Shown one piece after another: positions 1 through 5,128 of a DNA stretch of 5,128 nt. The translations under genes and the position numbers were made by a program. This stretch comes from Streptosporangiaceae bacterium (GTDB lineage Bacteria; Actinomycetota; Actinomycetes; Streptosporangiales; Streptosporangiaceae), in the NCBI GenBank assembly GCA_030042885.1, contig JASHYW010000350.1, forward strand, positions 1 to 5,128, read 5' to 3'. How positions within the stretch are numbered: position 1 is the stretch's first letter; each line of letters opens with the position of its first letter. The notes under the pieces are model-generated. The model saw only the letters and a list, made by a program, of their open reading frames with translations. It made no database searches and was not told the origin of the DNA.

Positions 1-328
1 GCACCCGCAGCCGCGCAGCTGCTGTCCGCGACGCCACCAGCCACCCCCTTTCCAGGTGTCCCGCCGCCAGGGCTGGCCTGGCGACGAAACTTGCTGAATA
101 CCAACTAAATAGCCGGGGGCAGGCCCGCGGCAGAGTCGAAAGTCCCGGCCGCTGGTGGCCCGTGGTCACCTGACACGCCGGGAATCAAGAATCTGGCCGA
201 GGTCAGGTCCGTGGTCGGCCTCACCCGCCAGCCGGCCTCACGGCTGGCTGGCCCATCGCGTCGGCACCGCCCTAAGTGATGATGCCGGAGTTCGGCGGCT
301 ACGTTGTGAACCGGCCATGTCTACGCCG
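1..328. other. left-edge stretch without a supported gene
   Basis: No gene here is convincing. Forward frame 1 is open from the window edge to a TAA at 106-108 and reads as a Pro/Ala-rich tail ending NLLNTN; it could be the last residues of a gene entering from the left. Forward frame 3 is open to a TGA at 171-173. On the minus strand, GTG codons at 42-44 and 35-37 lie just after a purine run (AAAGGGG), so a gene could start there and leave the window leftwards, beginning VASRTAAARLRV. These options exclude one another and the visible part is too short to choose. Bases 90-115 are AT-richer than their surroundings, as in an intergenic promoter. A hairpin at 227-248 is listed separately. Confidence 0.4.
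227..248 (-). terminator. possible hairpin terminator after the DUF7455-like gene
   Basis: GCCAGCCG (227-234) and CGGCTGGC (241-248) are perfect 8-bp inverted arms around a 6-base loop. The hairpin lies about 80 bases beyond the stop of the last minus-strand gene (329). No T-tract follows, which is common for actinobacterial hairpin terminators but also makes the call weak. The stem is symmetric, so it could instead serve a forward transcript entering from the left edge. Confidence 0.35.
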
Positions 329-751
329 CTATGCCGCAGCAGCGTGCTCGCGCGGATCGTGCTCATATTCGCCGGCGCCGCCTGCTACCAGCGCCCCCGT
401 GTCGTCGTAGACCGCGGCGCCCGCGGCTGTCAAAGCGGCCCGGCTGACCCGGAAGTGGTGACCGCACAGCAGTAGGTCCACCGGGTGCGGCCGGCCGGGG
501 ACAGGCGGCATGATGACGGTGACAACCGGCCTGGCCGGGCAGCAGCAGGCTCGATCTGCCACGACATGCCGCAGGCTCGGCAGCAGGTCATCAAGCTTGC
601 CGAGATCCGCGGCCTCGCTGTGTGCAGAATCGCGGTGCGCGAACCAGCCTTTCACCGAATCAGGATCACGCTGCGGCAGTACCGCCGGTAGGGCCGCTAG
701 TCCTGCGGCTAAAGGCGAAAGACCTCCGGTCGTGCGAGGGCCGCCAGCCAT
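329..751 (-). CDS. small protein with C-terminal DUF7455-like zinc-ribbon domain
   Basis: The 140-residue product has a C-terminal half (about 64-122) that matches the pattern I know for DUF7455, a short actinobacterial family of unknown function. There is a Cys cluster followed by a hydrophobic strand (RACCCPARPVVTVIMP, 67-82), then LLLCGHHFR (93-101), a helix, and GAAVYDDTGAL (111-121). C71 and C96 with H98/H99 are the probable metal ligands. The usual CxxC first pair is changed: C69-C71 are three Cys in a row and the position of the first family Cys is Ala68. Residues 1-63 are an extra N-terminal part I do not recognise. The ATG at 749-751 has no good ribosome binding site. The frame stays open upstream to 913 but has no ATG, GTG or TTG there; a CTG at 881-883 overlaps the DUF3068 stop as CTGA. 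Codon use is unlike the neighbours: only 27 of codons 2-49 end in G/C, and codon 14 is the rare TTA. The gene follows DUF3068 on the same strand, so co-transcription is likely. The domain call is fairly good; the start is uncertain. Confidence 0.68.
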   Translation of the reverse strand: MAGGPRTTGGLSPLAAGLAALPAVLPQRDPDSVKGWFAHRDSAHSEAADLGKLDDLLPSLRHVVADRACCCPARPVVTVIMPPVPGRPHPVDLLLCGHHFRVSRAALTAAGAAVYDDTGALVAGGAGEYEHDPREHAAAA

Positions 752-879
752 GGCTGCCCAGATGGCCAGGTCCTGCCGCGTCGATCCGGTGACGAGCGCA
801 ATCCGGAACTCTTCCGCAAGGCGTATGCCGCGCCTGGCCAGCCGCAGCGCGACGGCATCCGCCGCATGGAGGGTGATGA

Positions 880-1950
880 TCAGCTGATGTCGCCTGTGGG
901 GGCAGGGTGGCGCTCAGGGGGAGCCGTTTCAGTCGGGCGGCCTCTGCTGGTCCCGCGCATCCACAGGAAGACGGCGAGGACGGCGAGGACGAAGCCAACT
1001 GCGGCCGCCGTGATCGGCACGGTCACTCCCCAGGTCGTGATCGTGCTGCTGCCGCTGTTGGCGTCGTTCACCGCCGCCGACAGGCTGGCGGGGCTGGCGT
1101 GGTAGGTGTACGACAGGACCGGGAGCACCGGGATGATCTTGCCATTGGGCAGGGCGATGCCGGCCATCTCGGTCTCGTTGTTGCTGAGGTTCACGACCAG
1201 TCCGGTGCCGGGCGCCACGTAGTAGGTGTTGTTCGCCTGGTAGGTGTAGCCGAGCGGGATCGACACGGCGCCAGGGAACAGCTTAGACAGGCTGGCCAGG
1301 TTGGCCGCCGAGATGAGTCCGGCCGCGCGCATGGCTGGCAGCAAGGACACGGGCAGCGACTTCGGCAGACTCGCCAGCAGTTGCGCGTTCTTGATCGGCG
1401 TCGCCGGGACGGCCGCCTGGTACACGTAGGTGTTAATGCCACCCTGCTGCGCCTGCTTGACGTACTTCAGCGTGGTGGTGGTATAGGTCTGGTACACCCA
1501 GCCGGTGTAGTTCTGCTGCTTGGCACCGAGCGGCCAGCTCACCGTCAGGCCCTGAGCGGGCGTCACAGTCCAGTCGCTCGGGTGGCTGGTGGTCGCTTCG
1601 AGTGTCTGCCTGTCGAGCGCGTAGGGCGTGACGGTCTGCCCCACTGTCTTGCCGGCCACCGTGATGTTCCTGGTGTCCTGCACGAGAGCCGTGTTGCCGG
1701 ACGTCTGCTGCACCTTGACGGTCTCGGTGATCGTCGCGGGCAGGCCGACCTTGATGGCGCCGGCCAGGTTGCCGGTCGCCAGCGCTGCCGGGTCGAACAA
1801 TGTGCGGATCGTAGCATCGTAGGTCCGCGTCTTGTCGTAGTTGCCCGGCATGCGCGCGATGTACGACGGCGTGATCCACCACGCCATCAGGGCGGCGGCA
1901 ACGAGCAGGATAAGCCCGATAACGCCGCTTGAGATCGCGGCTTTGCGCAT
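880..1950 (-). CDS. DUF3068 (PorA family) membrane-anchored protein
   Basis: This 356-residue protein has the DUF3068 layout: an N-terminal signal-anchor helix (about 7-26, ending MAWWITPSY), a long extracytoplasmic domain (about 30-305), a C-terminal membrane helix (about 308-331), and a short charged Pro-rich tail (332-356) that would be cytoplasmic. Landmarks typical of the family are NITVAGKTV (95-103), the YALDRQTLE segment (110-118) and the WPLGAKQQNYTGW stretch (139-151), which corresponds to the FPLGTxxxxY region of relatives. The outer domain is rich in Thr, Ser, Asn and Tyr, as expected for a beta-rich exported domain. The PorA name comes from a corynebacterial porin; pore activity has not been shown for most DUF3068 proteins and cannot be inferred here. 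The start is the ATG at 1948-1950, preceded by GAGGGG at 5 bases spacing. The TGA overlaps a possible CTG start of the next gene. The family call is firm; the molecular role is unknown. Confidence 0.88.
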   Translation of the reverse strand: MRKAAISSGVIGLILLVAAALMAWWITPSYIARMPGNYDKTRTYDATIRTLFDPAALATGNLAGAIKVGLPATITETVKVQQTSGNTALVQDTRNITVAGKTVGQTVTPYALDRQTLEATTSHPSDWTVTPAQGLTVSWPLGAKQQNYTGWVYQTYTTTTLKYVKQAQQGGINTYVYQAAVPATPIKNAQLLASLPKSLPVSLLPAMRAAGLISAANLASLSKLFPGAVSIPLGYTYQANNTYYVAPGTGLVVNLSNNETEMAGIALPNGKIIPVLPVLSYTYHASPASLSAAVNDANSGSSTITTWGVTVPITAAAVGFVLAVLAVFLWMRGTSRGRPTETAPPERHPAPTGDIS

Positions 1951-1955
1951 GCTAA

Positions 1956-1961
1956 CCCCTC
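1956..1961 (-). promoter_or_regulatory. ribosome binding site of the DUF3068 gene
   Basis: GAGGGG lies 5 bases upstream of the ATG at 1948-1950. It fixes the start and excludes downstream alternatives, which would cut into the signal-anchor helix. Confidence 0.75.
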
Positions 1962-1985
1962 ACGCATGCCGCCCAGGCCGCCCCG

Positions 1986-2002
1986 TTGCAACACTGGTGC
2001 AA
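1986..2002. promoter_or_regulatory. small inverted repeat upstream of the DUF3068 gene, possible operator
   Basis: TTGCA and TGCAA form 5-bp arms around 7 bases, 36-52 bases upstream of the DUF3068 start codon. Spacing and position suit a dimeric repressor site overlapping the promoter or early leader. A 5-bp arm can occur by chance and I do not recognise the site of a known regulator. Confidence 0.2.
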
Positions 2003-2185
2003 GCGGCACGCCTGTTCCATATTCAGTGCTGACTGGCGTGTACAGAGGGGCCAACGGTCCTGATCGTAGGGGCGCAAAGTCCTGGCGGTGCGGGCGGAAG
2101 GATTGGTCACGGACTATCGGGGTCAGCCCGCCCGACAGGTCTGCCGCCACGGAAACGCCGCTCATTGGCCTGATCATCCCTCGAC

Positions 2186-2199
2186 AGGCAATGTTGCCT
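2186..2199. repeat. short palindrome AGGCAA-TG-TTGCCT
   Basis: Two perfect 6-bp arms flank a 2-base centre, about 190 bases downstream of the rnpB 3' end and 236 bases upstream of the DUF3068 start. A two-base loop is too tight for a good RNA hairpin, so a protein site is the more natural reading, if it has any function. Confidence 0.25.
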
Positions 2200-2317
2200 T
2201 CGCCGCGGTACCAGCGGTTATCCCTGGGTTCGGCAGCTGATGTAGCGCCGATAGTTCCCGAGGCCACTGGCCGTGCACGTGACGCGCTGGACAAGGCGTT
2301 CAGTCGGGCCACGGCAG

Positions 2318-2342
2318 ATGTGCCCGGAATGTGCCCGGAATG
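2318..2342. repeat. 11-base tandem duplication
   Basis: The unit GTGCCCGGAAT occurs twice, head to tail (2320-2330 and 2331-2341), and the period of 11 holds from 2318 to 2342, about 2.3 copies with no mismatch. It lies about 46 bases beyond the 3' end of rnpB on its transcribed side. A perfect match suggests a recent slippage event. No function is evident. Confidence 0.7.
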
Positions 2343-2387
2343 ACTAGCATGCGCTGCTGCGTCGCAGGTCAATGCCAATGGATGGAG

Positions 2388-2769
2388 GGTGAGTCGGCCT
2401 GTAGGCCGGGTTCTGTGCGCCCGCTTACGCGGGCCGGCGGCCATCCATCTGGGACTGCCGTTGCCGACAGCCTCGTGCAGTCCACCCGCGAGCATCGGGC
2501 GGGCCACCCTCAATCGCTCGCGCAGGGAACGCCGTCCCCTCTTGACCTTGCTCCGGGTGGGGTTTACCGAGCCGCCGCAGTCACCTGCGGCGCTGGTGGT
2601 CTCTTACACCACCGTTTCACCCTTACCCCCGCTGGCGCGAGGGCGGTTTGTTTTCTGTGGCACTGTCCCGCGGGTCGCCCCGGGTCGGCGTTACCGACCA
2701 CCCTGCCCTGTGGAGCCCGGACCTTCCTCACCGGGCCTGCGCCCGGCGCGACCGCCCGGCCGACTCACC
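2388..2769 (-). ncRNA. rnpB: RNase P RNA, class A (ancestral bacterial type)
   Basis: This is the catalytic RNA of ribonuclease P, which removes the 5' leader of pre-tRNAs together with the RnpA protein. Read on the minus strand, the universally conserved blocks appear in order: GAGGAAGGTCCGGGCTCC with the following CACAGGGCAGGGTGGT, GGTAACGCC, GGGACAGTGCCACAGAAA, GGTAAGGGTGAAACGG, CGGTAAACCCCACCCGGAGC, AAGGTCAAGAGGGG, the GATGGATGGCC block, and the terminal ACAGAACCCGGCCTA. The ends pair as helix P1: GGTGAGTCGGCC (from 2769) with GGCCGACTCACC (to 2388), a perfect 12-bp stem that defines the limits used here; mature ends could be a few bases inside. At 382 bases it is close to the usual length for actinobacteria, and it has the long upper helices of class A. 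Open frames running through it are spurious. It lies between the GT39 and DUF3068 genes on the same strand and has its own promoter candidate. Confidence 0.96.
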
Positions 2770-2783
2770 TACAGCTGAGGATA
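2770..2783 (-). promoter_or_regulatory. candidate rnpB promoter (-10 box)
   Basis: TATCCT occupies 2783-2778, 6-8 bases ahead of the expected rnpB 5' end at 2769-2771, the right place for a -10 element. An AT-rich patch (2786-2802) lies just upstream in otherwise GC-rich DNA. I see no good TTGACA-like -35 at 17-18 bases, which is frequent in actinobacterial promoters. Confidence 0.45.
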
Positions 2784-2868
2784 CGCCGATTTTTATGCCA
2801 AACGGACCACGGTGCTTGCCTGCGGGACACGGCTCAGCCCCCGGGGGTACGGTCCGACCGCGTTCCGC
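2784..2868 (-). other. spacer between the GT39 gene and the rnpB promoter
   Basis: The gap holds the palindrome CCCCCGGGGG (2838-2847) and a 4-bp hairpin CGGT-CCG-ACCG (2850-2860) just after the glycosyltransferase stop. Either could help end the GT39 transcript, but neither has a U-tract and the palindrome has no loop. I do not call a terminator. Confidence 0.3.
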
Positions 2869-4377
2869 TCAGCTGACCGGGCCGGGGACCTGACTGGTCA
2901 GGTCGTCCCGCTGCTCGGCGGACGGCTCCGGCGGGGCCGGTACCCGGGCCGGGGCGAAGGCGAGGCCAGCAGCCAGGCAGGCGAAGGAGAGAACGGGAAG
3001 CAGGTACCGGTAGTCGAAGTCGGCGATCGCGATCGGGAACACCAGCAGCACGATCGCGGTGACCCAGGGCAGCATGCTGCCCGTTCGCCGGGACCACACC
3101 AGCCGCGGCCGCCGCTGCCTGAGCCCCTCGATCCGCACCACCCCGCCGAGCCCGGTGAGCAGGATGAGCCCGAACAGCGGCCCGTAGGTATAGAACAGCC
3201 GCTCGTACCCGGCGATCAGGAACGCGAACGGTTCGACGACGGTGCTCGGGAGAGCGTGCCCGTAGCTCACCGCGTCGGAGTAAGCGGTACCGCCGGGAAT
3301 CCATGAGTGGTAGTCCGGGACCAACTGCGGCTTCAGGTGGAAGTAGTAATAGGACACGGTGCCCGGGTCCGGATACTTGTGCCGTGGCCACTCGACGGAT
3401 AGCACCAGGCCGTTCAGTACAGAGTGCAGGTAACCCAGCGGCTGGGCCTCGATGGCCTGGATGGCGAAGTCGCGCAGCAGCCTGTCGTTGGCGGCGCTCA
3501 CCGGGCCGCCCGGGATGTCGTGCACCTGGGGCGCGTGCCAGATGTAGTCACCCGGAGGCGTCCGGCTGGACGGGGAGCCCGACGGGCAGATCTTCAGCTC
3601 GTCGGCGGGGGGCTTGATGACCGAGCATTCGGCGAACGAGGATACCCGTCCCCACAGGTAGAACCCGTCGGACCTGGTCAGCGAATAGGTCCCCGTCCAG
3701 GAGTGGAACCATCCCACATAGGCCAGCACGGGCGCCGCGCAGCCGATGACCATCACCCCCGCGGTGAGCCAGCCGCGCCAGGACCGCCGTCCGCGCCACA
3801 GCAAGAAGGCGGGGAACAGGATCAGGATGGGCAGGCCCTCGCTGCGCACCACCACCGCGTAGCCGACCAGCAGGCCCGCGACCAGGGCGACGAGCCACGA
3901 TACCCGGTAACGCCACAGGATCAGCAGCAGGGCGAGCATGACGAGGAAGGTGAACAGAGCCTCGGCCATCACCATGTGCTCGTCTTCGATCTCGAACCCG
4001 TCGAGGAGCACCGGCAGCGTCGCCACCGTGGCCCACAGCTTCGGTACCCCACTGCGCAGGGCCAGCAGGTAGATCATGACCGCGATACCCAGCCCCATGA
4101 GGTGCTGCAAGCCGGTCACCAGCGTGAAGCTGTGGAACGGCAGCAATGCCCGCAGGAATAGCGAGTAGCCCGTCGTCTTGGACAGGTCCGGCCGCAGCCG
4201 CAGCGCGGCGCCCACGTACACGTAGGAGTCGCCGGAGAACCACAGCGCGCCCGGGTACCCCAGCATGGCCACCAGCCGCAGGGCGGCACCGGCGGCCAGC
4301 GCCAGAGCGAACAGCTGATTGTGCGCGACAAGCTCACGCAACCGCACCAGCGGAGCGCGTGAGATGCCTGCGAGCAC
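2869..4377 (-). CDS. GT39/PMT-like polytopic membrane glycosyltransferase
   Basis: Residue numbers count from an upstream GTG at 4428. This GT-C fold enzyme should move a sugar from a polyprenyl-phosphate donor to an acceptor on the outer side of the membrane; the substrate is unknown. About 9-11 membrane helices are visible, including 38-57, 100-124, 153-172, 177-195, 219-241, 413-431, 453-469 and 474-492. The first outer loop after helix 1 carries GDSYVY (66-71), with D67 where GT39 proteins have the catalytic Asp. FEIEDEHMVMAEALF (145-159) matches the second acidic loop (D149/E150, then MxEALF), and DYRYLLPVLSF (472-482) is the familiar late-helix motif. A soluble outer loop of about 150 residues (242-395) has C268 and C281, which might form a disulfide. 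I prefer the GTG at 4375-4377 (codon 18): GGAGAAGGGA lies 5 bases ahead, while the GTG at 4426-4428 has no ribosome binding site and would put a 12-bp inverted-repeat arm into the coding region. From this start the protein has 502 residues. The neighbouring family 4 glycosyltransferase suggests an envelope glycan pathway. Confidence 0.85.
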   Translation of the reverse strand: MLAGISRAPLVRLRELVAHNQLFALALAAGAALRLVAMLGYPGALWFSGDSYVYVGAALRLRPDLSKTTGYSLFLRALLPFHSFTLVTGLQHLMGLGIAVMIYLLALRSGVPKLWATVATLPVLLDGFEIEDEHMVMAEALFTFLVMLALLLILWRYRVSWLVALVAGLLVGYAVVVRSEGLPILILFPAFLLWRGRRSWRGWLTAGVMVIGCAAPVLAYVGWFHSWTGTYSLTRSDGFYLWGRVSSFAECSVIKPPADELKICPSGSPSSRTPPGDYIWHAPQVHDIPGGPVSAANDRLLRDFAIQAIEAQPLGYLHSVLNGLVLSVEWPRHKYPDPGTVSYYYFHLKPQLVPDYHSWIPGGTAYSDAVSYGHALPSTVVEPFAFLIAGYERLFYTYGPLFGLILLTGLGGVVRIEGLRQRRPRLVWSRRTGSMLPWVTAIVLLVFPIAIADFDYRYLLPVLSFACLAAGLAFAPARVPAPPEPSAEQRDDLTSQVPGPVS

Positions 4378-4382
4378 GCCGA

Positions 4383-4392
4383 TCCCTTCTCC
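4383..4392 (-). promoter_or_regulatory. ribosome binding site that decides the GT39 start
   Basis: GGAGAAGGGA ends 5 bases before the GTG at 4375-4377. The alternative GTG at 4426-4428 is preceded by CCGACGGGCCC, with no purine-rich site. Both starts begin with the same GTGCTCGC octamer, so they are easily confused by automatic calling. Confidence 0.65.
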
Positions 4393-4399
4393 GCCCTGA

Positions 4400-4499
4400 G
4401 GGTTATTCAGAAAGCGGCTAGCGAGCACGGGCCCGTCGGCCTATCCGAGCGGTCGCTGCAGCGCAGCGGCCGGAACCGTCACGGGAATCTGAATAACCC
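4400..4499. repeat. perfect 12-bp inverted repeat around the GT39 leader
   Basis: GGGTTATTCAGA (4400-4411) and TCTGAATAACCC (4488-4499) are exact reverse complements, 76 bases apart. They enclose the GC-rich hairpin at 4450-4472. In the minus-strand transcript the two arms could pair and place the GT39 ribosome binding site directly after the closed stem. The arms are AT-richer than the surroundings. No target-site duplication is visible at the outer borders, so a tiny transposon remnant is less likely than a leader structure or paired protein sites. Confidence 0.6.
4450..4472 (-). terminator. GC-rich hairpin between the two glycosyltransferase genes
   Basis: CGGTCGCTGC (4450-4459) and GCAGCGGCCG (4463-4472) pair over 10 positions with a single T-G wobble and a 3-base loop. 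The hairpin lies 82-105 bases beyond the stop of the upstream family 4 glycosyltransferase and about 70 bases before the GT39 start. No T-run follows. It may terminate or attenuate read-through, or form the inner part of the larger fold closed by the 12-bp inverted repeat. Confidence 0.45.
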
Positions 4500-4554
4500 G
4501 GACTTCCGAAGATACTCGTGGGACACGCAACAATAGCACGCGCCCCGCCAGGAG

Positions 4555-5128
4555 TTATCGTGTCCTGGCCCAAGCCTCCAGCTGGGCGACGAAGGCCCGG
4601 GCATCCGCCGGCCAGCCGAGAGATCTGCGGGCCGCCTCATGTCCGCTGCTGCCCATCTTCGCCCGCAACGAGGCATCCCCGGCCAGTTCAAGGACCGCGT
4701 CCGCAGCCGCCCGAGGGTCGCCGAACGGCACCACGAACCCGCACTCGTGGCCGGTGGCGAGCTCCGCCGCGGCTGGCAGCGGCGTGGTCACCACCGGAAC
4801 CCCCCGCGCCATGTACTCAACCACCTTGGTGGGCAGCGAGTGCCGGAAGTTCGGTTCGTCCTGGAGCAGCGACAGGCCGGCCAGTGCGCCGTCCACCATC
4901 GGCATGGCCTGGTCGTTCGGCACGAACCCGACCCAGCGGATCAGGCCCTTCGCCTGCGCGGGCTCGATCAGCGTCCGCGCCCGGGCGTCGGCCGGGCCGA
5001 TCAGCTCCACGGTTATGCCGTGCGGGCGCAGCAGCCCGGCCAGCTCGATCATCTCGCGGACCCCGCGGTCCGGCGACAGGTGACCCACGTAGACGACCCG
5101 CTGGTCCTCCCCGGGCGGGGCCGGCGGC
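4555..5128 (-). CDS. family 4 glycosyltransferase, C-terminal part (gene cut by window edge)
   Basis: The frame enters from the right edge without a start and ends at TAA (4555-4557). About 190 codons are visible, the C-terminal domain of a GT-B enzyme that would use a nucleotide sugar in the cytosol. Numbered from the internal GTG at 5088, which is not the true start (13 in-frame residues precede it), the domain opens with the strand RVVYVGHLSPDRGVREM. It continues through GITVELIGPAD (24-34), the RWVGFVPNDQAMPMVDGALAGLSLL stretch (51-75), and the donor-binding signature SLPTKVVEYMARGVPVV (84-100) followed by the GFVVPFGDP turn (117-125). E91 is the second Glu of the family EX7E motif; the first is replaced by H83, as in the GT4 subgroup with an SLPtKxxEYMA signature. 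The last helix ends EAWARTR, so the C-terminus is complete. Codons are strongly G/C-ending. Donor and acceptor cannot be told. The GT39 gene follows on the same strand after a 177-base spacer with a hairpin. Confidence 0.88.
   Translation of the reverse strand, partial: PPAPPGEDQRVVYVGHLSPDRGVREMIELAGLLRPHGITVELIGPADARARTLIEPAQAKGLIRWVGFVPNDQAMPMVDGALAGLSLLQDEPNFRHSLPTKVVEYMARGVPVVTTPLPAAAELATGHECGFVVPFGDPRAAADAVLELAGDASLRAKMGSSGHEAARRSLGWPADARAFVAQLEAWARTR

Larger units (their letters stand above)
1951..2387. other. 437-base intergenic stretch between rnpB and the DUF3068 gene
   Basis: Open frames cross this stretch on both strands, but none has a recognisable product, a good ribosome binding site or the strong third-position GC bias of the real genes. 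The longest minus-strand frame starts inside rnpB and ends inside the DUF3068 gene, so I treat it as noise. The region should contain the 3' end processing or termination signals of rnpB (right side) and the promoter of the DUF3068 gene (left side). I see no clear T-tract terminator and no clear -35/-10 pair. Short repeats are present: an 11-base tandem duplication (2318-2342), AGGCAA-TG-TTGCCT (2186-2199), TTGCA-N7-TGCAA (1986-2002) and GGCCA-C-TGGCC near 2262-2272. No tRNA-like fold was found. Confidence 0.55.

Noticed and set aside
155..475. A 106-codon forward frame near the left edge
   Set aside because: It runs antisense into the DUF7455-like domain, its composition is unremarkable and no start signal is visible.
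510..887. Forward frames opposite the DUF7455-like gene (485-691 and 510-887)
   Set aside because: The minus-strand frame contains a recognisable Cys/CGHH domain; these show nothing similar and lack ribosome binding sites.
907..1932. A 341-codon forward frame opposite the DUF3068 gene
   Set aside because: It is antisense to a recognised membrane protein with a good ribosome binding site; its Arg/Gly/His-rich composition is typical of a GC-rich shadow frame.
1966..2343. A 125-codon forward frame filling the gap between the DUF3068 gene and rnpB
   Set aside because: There is no ribosome binding site, third-position GC is weak (roughly 65%), and I see no motif. It remains the best coding candidate in the gap but is not supported.
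1887..2513. A 208-codon minus-strand frame
   Set aside because: It begins inside rnpB and ends inside the DUF3068 coding region in another frame, has no ribosome binding site and no recognisable domain.
2331..2893. Overlapping forward open frames of 81-181 codons across 2331-2893
   Set aside because: They lie over rnpB on the opposite strand; the RNA's conserved blocks and P1 pairing explain the sequence, and the predicted peptides resemble no family.
3424..4161. A 245-codon forward frame rich in Gln, His and Arg
   Set aside because: It is antisense to the GT39 gene, whose helices and motifs are clear; the odd composition reflects the reverse complement of hydrophobic codons.
4400..4499. 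The 100-base segment as a miniature transposable element with 12-bp terminal inverted repeats
   Set aside because: No target-site duplication is seen at the borders and no second copy occurs in the window; a leader structure is simpler.
1..5128. CRISPR arrays, tRNA genes, phage or insertion-sequence genes
   Set aside because: No regularly spaced repeats, tRNA-like folds, transposase or integrase motifs were found on either strand.

Overview
The window is high-GC DNA with actinobacterial (Actinomycetia) character. The protein genes have G/C-rich third codon positions, and they include a DUF3068 (PorA-family) membrane protein and a small zinc-ribbon-like protein of the DUF7455 type, both essentially actinobacterial families. 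A class A RNase P RNA gene is also present. The sequence does not identify the genus.

Every gene I can support lies on the minus strand, so the window is best read from right to left. At the right edge is the C-terminal part of a family 4 glycosyltransferase (4555-5128, cut by the window end). A 177-base spacer follows, holding a GC-rich hairpin inside a perfect 12-bp inverted repeat. Next is a polytopic GT39/PMT-like membrane glycosyltransferase (2869-4377), then a short gap with the promoter region of rnpB, and rnpB itself (2388-2769). A 437-base stretch without a convincing gene separates rnpB from the DUF3068 gene (880-1950). The last gene (329-751, probably longer) ends in a DUF7455-like domain. 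The left 328 bases hold a possible terminator hairpin and no gene I can support.

Functionally, the right half looks like cell-envelope glycosylation: a cytosolic nucleotide-sugar GT-B enzyme next to a membrane GT-C enzyme that would use a polyprenyl-phosphate sugar on the outer face of the membrane. The DUF3068 protein is a bitopic envelope protein with a large extracytoplasmic domain. Whether it works with the two glycosyltransferases is unknown, because rnpB, with its own promoter, lies between them.

No clearly new system is visible. The two items most worth a second look are the small gene at 329-751, whose open frame runs back without a standard start codon to a CTGA overlap with the DUF3068 stop, and the nested inverted repeat and hairpin just upstream of the membrane glycosyltransferase.
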